DNA of 64,000 bases from assembly GCA_943349825.1 (NCBI GenBank), contig CALQZQ010000002.1:1-64000 (forward strand), read 5' to 3'. The notes under the pieces were generated by a model. It had not been told where the DNA came from. It worked only from the letters and a program-made list of their open reading frames with translations, and ran no database searches. Shown one piece after another: positions 24,105-39,100 of the stretch (positions are counted from its first letter, which is position 1; every line of letters starts with the position of its first letter). This stretch comes from Candidatus Peribacteria bacterium. GTDB lineage: Bacteria; Patescibacteriota; Gracilibacteria; UBA1369; 2-02-FULL-48-14. Position numbers and translations under genes: made by a program.

Positions 24105-27100
24105 TTATGGGGCGGTGACAGTGACTTTATTACTTTGGCCAAAAATAGTTCCTTCGTCGTTTTGAATGATAGCAAAAACTTGGTCACCTTCCATCAGATC
24201 TGCAGCGTAATCGATTTGAGAAAGACAAGGACACGCCGAGCAGGCTTCACGAATGGCGTAAATTCCAGGTTCCGCACTGTTCAAGGTGCCGGCTCCAAAG
24301 TCATCGCTGCCGTCGAGTGGATCCGTGCCACGGCCCACTTCGGTGCCGTCGTCCACACCTCCCGCATCCGTATCGGGATTGTAAGGATCGGAGCCATAAA
24401 TGGTTTCTTCATCGTAGTTGACGAGTCCGTCGCCGTCGCTGTCCAAATCGAAACAATTGTAAGCTTGCAGCACACGCACAGACATCTCTACGAATTCGTA
24501 GCGGCTCATCACGTGGGCGGGGTCTGCAGCCTCCTCGGCCGTCAAAATATAATTGGTTTCTCCGGCGGTGGTGTCGCCCGTCATGTACGGCGTCAAATCC
24601 TGAGCAATTTCCACATAGGGCGCATACCAAGGCACGCCTGTGACATCGGGCAGAGTAATGATGCCTTCGGAGTTCAAAGCCTCCAGCATGATTTTGGTGG
24701 CCTCCGCACGCGTGATGGTGTTGCCCGGTTTGAACGGAGCCATGCCGGCGCCATTCACTTCGCCCAAATAACCCGTGATCAAATTGCGAATGAAGGATTC
24801 TTTGGTGTAGGAGTAGTACCACTGGCTCGGGTCCGTGATGTCCGTGAAGACATTGGGCGTGAGGTAGGCCTCGTCACTGGGCACGATACACAGAATGCCC
24901 AAAATGATCTTGGTGAATTCCGCACGGTTGATCTTGTCATCCGGCTTGAAGTAACGCAGGCCATCTTCCTCGTAACCTTCCAAAATGCCGCGTTCCACCA
25001 GCTGCTCGATGGTGGTGTAGAGCTCATCGTCGGTGGACAAGTCTTCAAAATAAATATGGAAATCCGCTGCCAGCGAATCGTGCTCACCGATCAAATCGGA
25101 AGGGGGCAAGTCCAGCCCGTCAGCCGTCTCCAAATACACCGTGTTGTCGGAGCCAGGCCAAATCTGCATTTCCAGCGTGCCTTCGTCGTAGACCTCCAAA
25201 ATCAAGTAGTCATCCAAGGAATCGGCGTCTTGGCGCACCACGCTGAAGCGCGCAGAATCGAACACAGTGATGTTTCCATTGTTGGTCACGAGCAGATCCA
25301 AATTGCCGTATTCATCGTGCGCGCTGATTTGTGTAGACGTGGTTTCGTAACCCTCGGCATCCGTCACAGAATGGTAGGTCACACGGTTGAGCGTGGACAA
25401 ATCGTAAGTGCTCAAATCCTGGTTCATACTCACCACGGGCAAGCTGCTGTCACTCAGGAATACGAAGCTGGCCATCACCATGCCGGTGCCCACTTCGTAG
25501 ACCACGAGGCGAGAAGGCCAAGTGGCATCCGCAGACATAAAGGTCACGTCGTAGGCCTCGTCGTAAACGATGACTTGCTTAGTGCGCGGGTTGAACTGCG
25601 CAATGGTACCGCCCTCAGAATCGTAGACGGAAATGAGATCAGAAGTATTCATGTCCACTGAGAAGTCACCATTTTCATCGGTCAAATAGCCGTCTCCCAG
25701 TTCGGTGAGCGCTCCCTCACGCTCTCGCACCAAATGATAGGGGAATTCGGGGCTGGCTGGATTTGTGGTGCCCGTTACGGTCTCTGTAGTGGCCGTGGAA
25801 ATAGTGATGTCGGGCACATAAATGTTCACGGTGATCGTGGTGGAAGCCGTATTCCCGGCCGCATCCGTAATATACAAAGTCACGATTTTAGGATCGGTGC
25901 TTTCGTAAGGCCCTACCTCGGTAGTGAGCCCAATGACCTGCGTGTCGTTGTCCAAATCACCGTCGCCATTTTCATCCACGCTGGCATCCAAATCCCAGTA
26001 CGCATCCACAATGGAGCTGTCGCTGTCGAAAGAACTTTCCGCAGACAGCGTGGTGGTGGAGAAAATCGCGAGGTCTATGGAGCTGCCTTCTGCAATCACG
26101 GGGAAGGGAGTGGAATTGTCCGCACAGACTTGAGGGTTGAGGAGGATATTGTCGGAAATGGTGCCCAAACTTCCATCGGAGAACAAAGCACGTCCCGTGC
26201 TGTAGTAAGCCCCATTTTCCAATTCCACCTGAGAAGTAGGACTGGAGGCATCCATCAGCTGATCCATCACGAACACTTCTTCGTAATCCAGCACGATTTC
26301 AACTCCCTCCGTCGTTTGCAAAGTGGCGTCGGCACTCGCACTGTCCAAGCTCACCAATTCTTGAGCGAGCACTTCCATTCCTTCCTCCAAATCCTGTTCT
26401 TCCACGGTCTCGGTGGCATCGATCCAGTACACGCTTCCACTGTCCACACGGATCGTGCGTTGGTCGCCATGGCCCAAGTTGATGAGCGTGTAAGCGGGGA
26501 GTTCGATGGTACTCGTGACCTCGCTTTCCGTGATTTCCAGCACCGTGGCTGAAATGGTCTGGAAAAGCACGCCATCATCCGTTTGGATCTCCCCATTTTC
26601 CGTAACAATCGTGCGTTTGGCAGCATTTTTCAGTTTCACTGTGCCACTCACGCTCGTGGCCACCAAGCGGCTGTCATAAATTTGCGGTAAATCGGCACTG
26701 CCACCCGCGGGCACCGTTTCCGAAGCGCCTTCAGGGCTGCTCACGGTGATGTCGGCATCGCTAGCGGTCAGAGTTCCTCCATAGTTATAAGTCACCCCGG
26801 AATCATCGGTGAAGACGTGGTCCACGTTTTGACTGCTGGAAAGCAAGAGCAACCGTTTTACATTTTGTTCCGGCGCAGCTTCCGCGGCATCCAAAGAGTC
26901 ATAGAACATGATTTCGTAGCCGGTGGCCGTGGACACAGGGTTGAAAGCAAAACTGGCTTCCTGGTAATCGTCTTTACCTCGTTTGAAGTTTTTCGCGTTG
27001 CCTTGGGCGGGAGTCAAGTCACTCACGGCATCCACACTCGGATCACTGGTCACGTATTCCACGGAAGCCGTTTCCGTATAGTTTTCTTTCACATAGACGT

Positions 27101-30100
27101 CACCACCCATGGAATAGACCACGTCGTCGTCGCCATCACTATCGATGTCCACCATCAAAATGTGCGTGGCTTTGTCAGATTCCTGCGTGTAAGCAATGAG
27201 TCGAGTGCTGACGCCTGCCTCGGCGTTATAAAGGTAGAGCCCGGTGTTCACGGCCTGCGCGCCACTGCTCAAATCCAAGCCACCCAGAGAATCTTCCACA
27301 CTACTGTCGGAAGCCAGTTCGATGTCTTGATTGGTCGTGTTCACAGCCGATTCTGGAGCCCATTGTTCCACGGCAGACAAGAAGCCACCGGTGCTTTCAC
27401 TGGCCAGCAGCACACTCACTTCATTGCTTTCTTGAGCCAAGTAACGCTGGAAGGCAGGGCTGTCCATGTTCTTCAAATGACCGGTGCCTTCATCCAAATT
27501 CTGCACGTAAGAAATCATCGAGTCTTTCAGCTGCATCACGGAAGCCAGCGGCGTGTCTTGAATGCCAGCAAGGAATTTGGCATCATCCAAATTCGGATTA
27601 CCATTCTTAATGGAGTCATAACGATTGAGCAGAGGGTCATCCAGCGCCAAAATTCTCTCGGTCGCCGTGAGCTGAATGTCCTCCGGCAAAGTCAGGGCCC
27701 ACTGGTCGATCTCGCCTTGCAGCGTGTTCAGCACGCCCTTCAAGGCCACCAGTTGATCCGTCACCATCGGTTCCTTGGAATAAATTTGAGCCAGTTCCAC
27801 AGCAGGGTGCACGTAGCTGTGCTCGTCGCTGCCCACACTTCCCTCGGCCTCCACGTCTACATCTACCTCCACCGAAGTACTCTCCGCAGCATCGGTCAAA
27901 ACCTCTTGAATTTGATTGGAAAAATCTTGCAGCGGATCACTGATGATCTTGGTTAGGTCTTGGCTCATGTCGCTGGTTTCATCGCCCAGTTCGTTCACCA
28001 CATCGTAGAGCCCAGAGAAGTCTGCCGTAAGGTTCAAATACGTGTCGATTTGGATCTTCTTGAGGAAGTCGAAGCTGATTTTGGGCCACTCCACAGTAGT
28101 GGCCAAATCGAAAGGCATCACGGTGCCGGGGCGTTCGGTCATGTCCTCAATCTTCGATTTCAAATTGGTTTCCTGCGTGGGGAAAAATCCTTCACGAATG
28201 ATGCAATAAATTTTCAAAATGCTGCTGACGATGTTCAAAGCCGCCTTCAAAGTAGGGTCGATTTCCGGAACCTTCGGTGGCGGAGGCAGGGTGGGGAGCT
28301 GCGGCAAAGTCAGAGCCGGCAACTCGGGGAAATCCACACTGATGTCGAACTGCGGCAATTGAGGAATCTCTAGATCAAAATCCAAATCCGCATCCAAATC
28401 GATGTCCACCGAGGGGAAGACCAGGCGCGGCAATTTGGGAATGATCACCGTTTGAGGGATGAATTTCACATCCGGCCACACGATGTCCACTCCGGCCTGA
28501 ATGTGGGACACATCAATCACAATGTCCGGCAACTTCGGCATTTCAATCACGGGGAAATCCGGGATGAAGACGAGCAGACTGAAGAGCAGCTGCATGCCGT
28601 TCCAACGTTGATTGGTGCATTTGTCACAGGATTCCATGAAGTCCGCAGACAGATCGATGAGTACGCGCCATCCATCCACAATTTTCTTCAAATCTTCCAC
28701 CCACTGAGCCCAAGCTTGAATGCGCTCGGCGTTTTCACCAATGTAGCCGGCGGTGTATTGAAGAATGGTGTCCAAGTAACAAATGATGATCTTGGCGTAG
28801 TCCGCAATGGCCTCACGAATCTCCAAAATCTGCGCAGGAATTTCCGTGTAACTTTCCAGCGTCGCCATGTTCGTTTCCACTCCGGCAATCGCCTCGTTCA
28901 CGGTCTTTTCCAAGTCGGCCACCACCGCCTTCGCTTCGTCAGTGGCATCTTCTTTCAAGTCGAATTGAGTCTTGAAAGTCTTCCAAGAATTCTTGGTATC
29001 CAGAACCCACTGTTCGGCATCTTTCTTCACCAGCTCAATTTCTTCTTGAGTGAGGGCGGGGTAGCGGATGTAGACTTTCTCCGGTTTGATGTCCACCAGC
29101 GGCAAAGCGTGAGCCCAGTTGAGGAATTTCTCGAGCCCTAGCACTCCGCTGTTCAGGGTTTCCACCTTGCTGTTTTGATCCAAGTCGATAGCCTTACTGT
29201 TTTGATTCTCTAGGGACTTTTGACGAATGCCTGTGAATTCCGTCGTAAGGCTCTTAGGATCAGGGTAAATGAAGGTGACATCCGGCAAATCCAGCATCTT
29301 GAAGAACTCTTCTTTTTGAGCCTTCCACCACTCGGTAAATATAGAGGGGAAGCCCGGCACCTGCACGTTCGAATTCACCGCCACATCCGGCACATAGTTG
29401 TCAAAAACGCCGCTGGCCAAACTGGAAGCGGAGTCACTGCTGGAAGACTGGCTTTGTTCAGGCACATTGAAAGTAGAAGTACCGTCTTCGCCGGAAACGA
29501 AGGCCGACGCCTTAGACATGCTGTCCGCCACAAAGCCATTGATCGCGTCACACACGCCGAGCAGTTGCAGCAGCGGAATATTGAACGCAATACAGTTGGT
29601 TCCGGTGCTGTAGGGAGCCACACAAATTCCCATACCGAGGCCCAGTGTGGTGGTGGGCGCAATGTAGAGGCGGAATTGACTGGTGGGCAAACAAGCCTGG
29701 CCGGCACACACATAAGGAGGATTGGGGGTGATACCGAAAGCTGGAGTACCAGTGTCAAAGCCGATGGTGGTACCCAGGAAAGGCTCGTGATAAGTACCCG
29801 GAGCCAAGAAGGCAATGCTGCCCGCGAAAGAAATACAGCCGCCATTACAAGTGAGAGCGGAAACCACTTTATCCACGGTCTCTGTGAGTTCAGTAATGCT
29901 TTCGTCCATCAGGGCCACCTCCGCACCAAAACTCACATCGTCGCCGCTCAAAACGGCGGACGCATCCAAAAGCACATCCGGGTTGCCGGCGATTTCATCA
30001 ATCGTATCGTTGAGGCCGTCGCCATCGGTGTCCTCTGTGCTGGAGAACATTTCGTCGGTGGAGTAGTAGTTGTCGCCGTTGCCATCTGCACCGCCCAAAA

Positions 30101-33100
30101 TTTCCTTCACCACGTCGAAGTCTCCTGGGGCAGGCACGGGAATTCCCAAATCGGGATCCATGTTTTGAATGAAGTCGGGGATGCCGTCTGGAACTCCATC
30201 GGGGCCGGTGTAATCGCCCATGGGGTTGGGCACTTCGGCGTCGTATTCGGCTGCATTCGTGGCAGGAGAATATTCTTTTTCATTGTAGGAAACGCGTTCG
30301 TAGCTCGTGCCACCCAGACCAAAAGTACCGCCGCTAGAAACGGTGGTGGATCCATTAGAATAGTAGACTTGCAGCTGGCCATTCGTGTTTCCTTCCAAAG
30401 AAATCGCGATGTCAGGATAATCGTCGTCGGTGTAATCGCTGTACAAATCGTTGCCCACCATGGCGTGCACTTTGGGCAGGGAGTTCACAATCAAAGCATA
30501 AGTGAGCGTGATGCTGGCGCCGTCGCTCAGAGACAAAGGTCCAAAAATGAAGGGTCGACTGTAGTCTCCATTTTGCACCGTGGCGGAGGCATTGCTGCCC
30601 GTGCAATCGGTACACACCAGAGTGTCTTCTTCGTAGTTGTAGAACCCGGCAATGTAATCGGAAATGTACACATCGGAAAGCGTGCCACCCGAAACATTTT
30701 CTACAGTCAGCGTGGTGGTGAGCGTGTCGCCCATCTCGGCATTGCCTCCACTGGAATCGGACACACTCTTGCTGATGTCCAAATGGCTCGAAACGGAGTC
30801 CGTCGTGGCGTATTCAAACTCCACATTTTCTTTACGAGTCACGGTGCCGTCGGTGCTGCCGTTCACCAGGGTGGTGAAGTTGGCGTCGCCCCCAATAGAG
30901 TCCACAAAGGCTTGCAAATCACTGCTGATGGCATCGGAAGTGCTAGAGAGATCCGTGGTGTTGATGGCCAGGCTCACGGCACCGGAAACCAGGCCGTCGT
31001 AGTAGGCCACCACATCTCCCGCCAAGTCCGCGGTGGGATCGGCAGCCAAACCAAAGTCTTTGATTTCATCCACATCTTGCAAACTGCCCTCGTTGTTCCA
31101 AATGGTATAAAGAACCATGTTTTCATCCACCAACACCAAATCATCGTAACCGTCCGCATTCAAATCGGAGACTTCTACCTGCTTGGGCTTGGCGGAAACA
31201 CCGTCCAAATCCACATTCTGCGCTGCAAACCCTCCGCCAATATTTTCATAAACATAGCCACACATTTCGTCGGCATAACAGGAATCTTTGGTGACGATGA
31301 ACAAATCGTCCAAACCATCCCCGTTGAAGTCGCCGGAGTCTATGGAGTCGATGCCATTGGCAATATTCAAGAGCTCGCCGCGTGACTGCAGGCGCACGGC
31401 CGCATTATAGTTTTGCAGCACATCAATTTGTCCATTTTCATAGACCTCCAGCACATCGGGCTTATCGTCGCCGTTGTAGTCGATGCTCAGCAGTTCCAAA
31501 AGTTCCCCGGCAGAAGTATCCACCAAGGTTCCCAAATCGTCGGTATAACCCAAGTCATTGACTTCATTGGGCGTTTGGAGCTTCACGGTGGGGTCGCCCA
31601 AAACCGTGCTCACTTCAGAAGGGTAATAAAGAGTCGACTGCCCCACGGTATTGCCGGCTGCAAAGAGCAGCATGTTTTTATTCTCATTTTCCCAACCCAC
31701 GGTGCCATCGTTTTCCGCGCTTTCCAAGCTGGCGTAGCCCAAGGAAGGTTGCATGTCTTTGGAGAGCTCTTCATCCGGATTCACCAGCACCAATCCCATG
31801 GGATTCGCCGTGCTGTTGCCCGTGGGCATAGATTCAAAATCATGCTCGCTTTCGGAGGTGGGGCGGATATAAACGCCATCGGCGAGCGAGCGCCAATTTT
31901 CCAAATCATAATCGGTGTCGAGCAGCGTCACATCGGTATCCCACGCCTGCGTGAAGTTGATGAGCATCACCTGTTGATTGCCGTCCATGACCACAAACCC
32001 AAGCCCTTCAGCAGCGCCATTCACTTGCAAAATATAGCTGGGATCGAGCAGAACAATCTGTCCGTCGCTGCGCACCTTCACGGTGCCTGCAGAGTCCTCA
32101 CGCAATAAAATATCCGTTCCGCTGTCTTCAATCGCATAATGGGTGGAATCTCCGATCAAAGTCGTGGAAATGGCGTCCGTTGAAGTCAGTACATAGAAAA
32201 CATCCGCCAGCAAAGCGGTGTCGGTGACGTGGCGCCATTGGAGCAGGGTAGGCAGGCTATTGCCGGCGCTCATCACATTCATACTGAGCAAACTGTCACT
32301 GGCCAGAGAAATAGCCCCGTGCGCATCCACGCTCACCATCGGTTTCTTTGGCGCAGGTTCAGAAATCAAAGTCGTTACGGCTTGAGTCTTCCCATTGAAG
32401 GTCATCCATCCGCCCACATAGTTTTCCGTGGTCACGTCTCCAAAAGGTCCACCCAGCAAATTGGCGTAGAGCGTTTGAGGATTGAGGCTCGCAAAATCGT
32501 CTCCATCCAAAGCGTAGTTGATGTCGCCACCCCAAGTTCCGGCCAGCAGGCCAGAGCCCGCCGCCACCAGGTTCAAAGTGCCACTCGTTTCACCCATGGT
32601 CACAGAGAAACTCGCCTCTCCTTGGTTGAGAGTGAAGAGCTCAGAAGACAAAGTTCCATACCCCTCCGTGGCCCCGGTGAGGCGCAAGGAGCCGGTGGTG
32701 GAACTGTCCGAACCCACTTTATTTCCATATTGATCATAGGCTTCCACCAGGAACCTTTCGGTCGTCCCTGCAGCCACACTGGTGCTGCCGTCTTTGGTGC
32801 GAATGCGCAGTTCATAAGTCGCGTCAGGCTTGAATTCAACCGTAGTGCTACCGGATTCGAGCCCCGTGCTCGCCGCGATCAAAGAACCATTTCCGGCCAA
32901 AGTACCCGGAGTCAAATCCACTGTCGCCGTGCCGTTCACTAGCGTCACCGAGGACTCTGCAAAACTTCCATAATTAGGATCACTCATAGATAGAGTGACG
33001 TCGCCTTGGTAGCCCGTCACGGGGAAGCCATCGGCATCCACCGCGTTCAAAGTCACCGTTTGAGGTACCGTTCCGCCCACCAACATATAAGGCTGGCTGG

Positions 33101-36100
33101 TGACCGCTTGTATCGTCATGCCCTCTTGTTGATCCAGCGTGTACGAAGCAGTCACATCGGGTTGTTCGGTGAGGTAAGCGCTCACGGTAGCCGAGCCTGC
33201 CGTAGTGCCGGAAAGCACACGGAATTGCAGCACTCCATCGGGCGTAGTGATTTGAGTCCCTTCCGTTTCGGTGTCTTCGTCACTCAGGTCCAGCAAAGTG
33301 AGGCCATCATTCGCAGTCAAAGTCACGGAATAGAAACCATGATTCGCAATATTGCCGAAGCTATCGTAAAGGCTCAAACTCATGTCGTTCGCCGCTTCTC
33401 CTCCGGCAGGGATCACGGAAGAAGCCGAATTGAGTTCCAAAGCCACCGGCTCTCCGGCATAGACGCTGAGTAGGGCGTCTTCGGAAGGCAAGGACCCGTC
33501 ACGCAAAGTGGCCTGGACAGTCACGTCCCCGGCTACTTCAGAACTATTGAAGGTGGTTTCTGCCAAGCCATCAGCCACTTGAACACTGCTGCGTGCCAGC
33601 TCTCCATAGGTGCTGCTGGAAAGAGTGAAGTCCACCACGCTGCTGTCGTCGTCGGTGTAGATATTGCCATCTTGATCACGAATTTCCGCACGCACATATA
33701 CGGAGGAAGTTCCGTCCGCGGCCACTTCCGTCACGTAAACATTCACGCTGGCGCTGTTCGCTCCAGAGGAAGAAGCAATTTCTTCATAAGCGGCTTGAGA
33801 AGAAACGGCGTAAACACCAGCCGCATGATCGTAAGCGCCAAACGCGGAGAAATCTTCTGTCGTGCCAGTCTCGGTCGTCGTCGTTGTAGTGGTGCTCGTG
33901 GGGAAATCGTCGCTCGCATCCAGAGGATCACTACCCCGCACAATTTCTTCCAAGTCGTGCACGCCGCCTTCATCCGTATCAGGATTGTTGGGATCGGTGC
34001 CGTAGAGCAACTGCTCTTCGGTGTCAGAAAGGCCATCCCCATCGGTGTCCACCGAGCGGCAATCCTTGGCTTCCACCAAGTTCACTGCCATCTGCACAAA
34101 TTCCTCGCGCGTGATGGAGCCCTGCAACCAAGTGTCGTTCACCGTCGCACCATCGGGGAAGAGATTATTTTCTTGAGCCACGTTCACATACTCGGCATAC
34201 CACTGCTCGCCACTGCTCACCGCAGGCACCTCAAATTCCGCTGTCTCCACCAGCACTTTGGTGGCTTCTGCGCGACTGATGTTTTGAGTAGGAACGAAGT
34301 AACCCACCTGGGAACCGCCCGCGTAGCCAGACACAATGCCGGAAGTTTTGGCCTCGGCCACGCACGCCAGCAAATCGGGATTGATATCCGTGTCCGGGAA
34401 GGGATCCAAGTTGTATTCAGCCATCAAGGTGGCCTCATAGCTCGCAGAATAATTGTCACATTGCTTACAAATCGCGCCCAAATCGATCTTCACAAATTCT
34501 TCACGAGTCAGGGGATTGCTGGGCTTGAAGCTGCCATCGCTGTAACCCTTCACCACCCCGCGCAAATACAAAACCGCCAAATCGTAGTAGGCCACGTGGC
34601 TGGCATCAATGTCCGTGAACAGCTTCTTGCCAATGGCCAGCGGATCGTAGCCCGAGAACACTTCTTGCCCGTCGGGGTAAGTGTCGGTGTCGCTGTCCGC
34701 GCTGTCCATATCCGTGCCAATGGCGTATTCCTCCAAATCATCGAGCTTATCGCCGTCGGTGTCAGGGATCACCGTTTCGGCGTGAGCCGTGGGAATCCAA
34801 GAAATGCTCCAAGTATTTTTCACCGGCTTCAACCACACGGCTGCACTCAAATAGTCCCCATAATCCCCGCTGGGCTCCACAATGCTGCCCGTGGTGAAGG
34901 GATGTTTGATGGTGACCGTGAACAGGGTTTCTCCGCTGCTGTTCTTAATATGGATGGCGTCGTAAATATTGATGTCTCCGGGATTGTCAAAATCCAGCGT
35001 GTAAGTATCGGAAACCGCAATTTGCCCCGTGGCCGTCACGATTCCCATTTGCACGCCGTTGTCTTCCAAAGCAATGCCGTTCTCGGCTTCTGCCGCGCTG
35101 GCCGTGCCGCCCACTTCAGCCACAAAGACCCCTTCAATGCCGTCTCCAATGGACACGCGCTTTTCATCAGGGATAAGGAAGAAGGCGCCATAAGTAGCGC
35201 TGCCATCGGTGGACTCAATCGCCACACGCGTGGGCAAATCCACTGTGGCTTCCTTCAAAACCGCCTGAGCCCCATCCAGACTCAGTTCGCCCGTGCTGGG
35301 GTCCAGCGTAGCCACCACCGTGCCCTCATTGTTTTTCACTTGAATGCGATCGCCTTCTTCCGCGGTGGAAGTGTCGCTGCTTTCGTCCTGCGTAGTATAA
35401 GTTGTGACTTTCAAATACTTGGTCACCACGCTGCCGGACAGGGTATTGGAGCGCACCACGTCTTCACGATTGCTGGCGCTCACATCCACACTAAATTCAC
35501 CTTCGGTATCCGTACTGTACAGAGCAAAAACCGCGACCCCTTGGCTCAAAGTGAGGTAGTAACTGCCTCCCAAGCTCACGCTATCTCCTCCGCTCAGAAT
35601 ATTCAAAGTCACTTCGGTGTAGCTGTCGCCGGTATTCAAAGAGCCGTCGGATTTCTCGGCGCTCACCGTGACGACATAAACACCCTTACCTGTCTGAAGC
35701 ACATTCTCATCTCCGCTGGAAAGCAAAAGTGAAACCGTTTCCGCCGCTGCATCCGGAACCCCGTCGTCATCGGCATCGGTGGTGCTGGCCCCGCCACTGC
35801 TCGCCGCAGAACTGTCTCCACACGAACCTCCGCTGTCTCCATACTCACCAAAATTAGTCAGAGAATCGTTGAGCTCTTGTAGCCACTCTTGAATAGCGGT
35901 GATCCATTCAGACAAAGGAATAGGCGTCGTGTTGCTCAGCGTGGTGAGAGGCTCCTGCTCTTCTGGCTCCTCGGCATCCGCAGCCATAGCGGCTTCAGCC
36001 AAGGATTGACTGCGGTAGAGCCATTCCAAGTCACCGTCGCTGGTGGGCTTGTTGCCATTGAAAGCAAATTGAACTTCGTCGGCATCGCCATTCACCACCA

Positions 36101-39100
36101 TGTAAGACATTTCATAACCATCGCGAGCCTTGGCCACCACCGGTTCTTCGTCACCCAAATAATGCGTGAGCACATAGGTGTGTTTTTCATCGATGCTCAT
36201 GTGGTACCAGGCCAGCGCATCCGCCAGCTGCTCCCAGTTGATCAGATCGTCCCCATACGCTTCCACCGTGGATTCAAAAACACTGCCTCCCGCCACGTCT
36301 CCAATCGCCGCTGCCATCGTGGTCAGTTGATCCGCCACATCCTCTGCCGTGGTCGCCTCAAAAGCATTCACATAATTGATGGTCTGCACTTCCTCATTCT
36401 CATCAATAAAATCCGCGCGCCTCGTGGCGTCAATCGGCATATCCGGGGAAATCTGTGAAGCAATCTGCGCATTCAGCGTGTCATTATTGGGCTCATCGTG
36501 TTTGTAGAAAGAAGAGATGTGTTTGGCTTGATCAGGGTCAGCAGTGAAGCCGGCCTTATCTGCCCAAAAAGAAACGTGATAACTATTATCGAGGTAATAG
36601 TATTTGTTAAAGCTGATGTCTAAGTCGGAAACGTCACTCATCCCGCTGCCTTGGCTGGGATCACTCACGTAGGCTCCATCGTGGAGAGCAAGGTAGAAAT
36701 CAACTTCATCATCCGTAGGATCCGTGAGGCCAAATTCATCTTGCATCAAGTCTTCCACCGTATAAGTGATACCCGAATCCGCAGAAACAATATCGAGCTC
36801 TTCAAAATGCTTACGCAAAGTCGCGGTGTCGGGCCTATTGCCCAAGCGGCTTTCAAGATCGACTCTTTCTTGCTCCACTGTTTCTAGAAAAGTCTCGTAG
36901 CTTTCAGCAGAAGTATCTCCATCGCGACTGAATTTACGGATTTTCCCCGTCAGCCAATCGTTGAAATCGCTATTCACCTCTGCGTAGTCAACATAAGTGG
37001 TCCACTCGCGAAACTCAAAACAAGCACTGGGACCGGTATCCCAACTGCTAGTGTCACCTTGTGGACCAGAATCGGGAACACTGGTGTCACCCAGGGCTTT
37101 TTTCGCTCCTCCCAAGTTTCTAATATTCACTTCGGCAATAGGGGTATTACAAAGCTCTGGAATATCATCGCTATAGCTCACATACTGAGAAACACAGTTT
37201 TTCCTTTCTTTGATTTGATCTTGATTCAAGTCTTCAGTGTCTGCGCTGTACAAGTCGTTGAATTTAGTGAATTGACCATCCTCTTCGTTGGTCCCTGCGA
37301 ACAAAGTACATTCAGCAGGGCTGTCCACTTCCCACGGATGGGAACCATTCATGGGAATTTCAGCAGCCGTCTCGCCGATATTCAGGGCAGTGAGGTAGTC
37401 TGCCACCCCACCCATCCAAAAACGCCCTTCCGTAGTTTCTGCAGAGTTAAAAAACTGGAGACAAGCATCCGTCGTCAAATCCGCTTTTTCTCCTGAAGTA
37501 CAGACATCCTCTTCGGTCTCAGTCTTATTCCCATCGGAGTCTTCAGTTGTTAAGGTGTAGGTCCCGGTGATCTCCATGAGCAGAATCAACGGAATGTCGA
37601 TGGCCAAGTGGCTTTTGATCAGTGAGTCCACTTCGACTTCCAGTTTGTCGTTCAAATCTCGCAAGTACTGAATCGTGTGCGCGTCTTTTTTGGCGATCAA
37701 AGCGACGGGCGAATCATAATCATTGCGCGCATTGCCATCTTCATCCAAATATTGAGTTTGATAACGGCCGGTTCCATTCACAATGCGATTCCATACCCCT
37801 TGAGGTTGATCAAAAATCTCAGCATATTTTTTGGTGAGTCCTTTGATGATGAGTCTGCTCTGGATGTCGGGCACACCGTCGAACAGTGCTTCCGGCCGCA
37901 GCCCTATAGGATCTTCGTCCACTTGGCCGTCACAGTCTCCATCGTTGTACTGGCAAACGCCATCGCCAGCATTGCCACTTTCAGAAGTCCACAGCTGTAT
38001 TTCTGCAACTCCATCTTCGTCACAGATTCCGTCTTCATCGTCGTCCCATTCAGGATGAAAAGTCCCCCCGGACATACACGTGGGGCTTTCGTACCGGCCT
38101 GCATAAAATTGATCGACAAAATATTCAGACCACCAAGCGGTGGCTTCGTCGGAGTCGCTGAAGCTCGTTCCCAGTTGATCATTGCTCAAATTCTTCACAG
38201 AAGGCCAAGGCTGCTTCTCATCGGTAGGGTCGGTCCTGAGTACATGCTCGAGTCCATCCGGATAGCCATCGGCATCGTTGTCGGCGGCGTCACCATTATC
38301 GTCTTTGCCACAAATTCCAGGGCAACCGTCGCCATCGGGAATTCCGTCGCCATTGTTGTCAGAGCCACCAGTAACATCTCCGGGCGGATCTTCATCCACA
38401 GCACGGTCTTCTCGAATATAAGGCTCCGCCCCGTAATAAGTGGTTCCGGTGATGTCCGGAAGTTGCCAGTCGGCATCGTTATTGTTGTCGGCTGCACCGT
38501 CTTCATCCACGTTCGTATCCGCGTCGGCCACCAAGTCGTCTATTTCACCGTCACCGTCGCTGTCTTCATACCAAGCGGGGCCACAGGGGCGGCCGTCTCC
38601 ATTGCTGTCCTGAGCCGCAGCCGCGAGCGAAGTACAATCGCCATCGTTGTCGATTCCATAAAAGCCATCGCCCAAATCTTCGTCCACATAGCCGTCGCCA
38701 TCGTCATCGATTCCATTGGAAGCCTCCTCGTCAAAAAGTTCGTCGCCGTCGTTGTCCAATTGGTCGCCCGCCTCCACGCTGGCTTGCATGTCGGTGTAAA
38801 CCTCGGTCAGCAGATCGTTGGAATAACGGTAGTAGGCAATCTCTTCCCACAAATCCAGGAAGCGTTGATAAGCGCCAAAGGAAACGGGGTTCACGGCGCT
38901 CTCCTCCGTGACCATGTCTGCCACAAAAGTCTTTTTATCGAAGGTGGTGTAATCGGCATCACCGGTGTGGAAGGCGTGATTTTTATCGAAGAAAGCGGAC
39001 AGCAAATCGATTCCATCCTGGCCCTGGAGTGGCGGAACAATCAGCCCGTGCCACACTTCCGGCTGCAAATCCTGAGCTTCATCGTTGGGAACAAACTCCT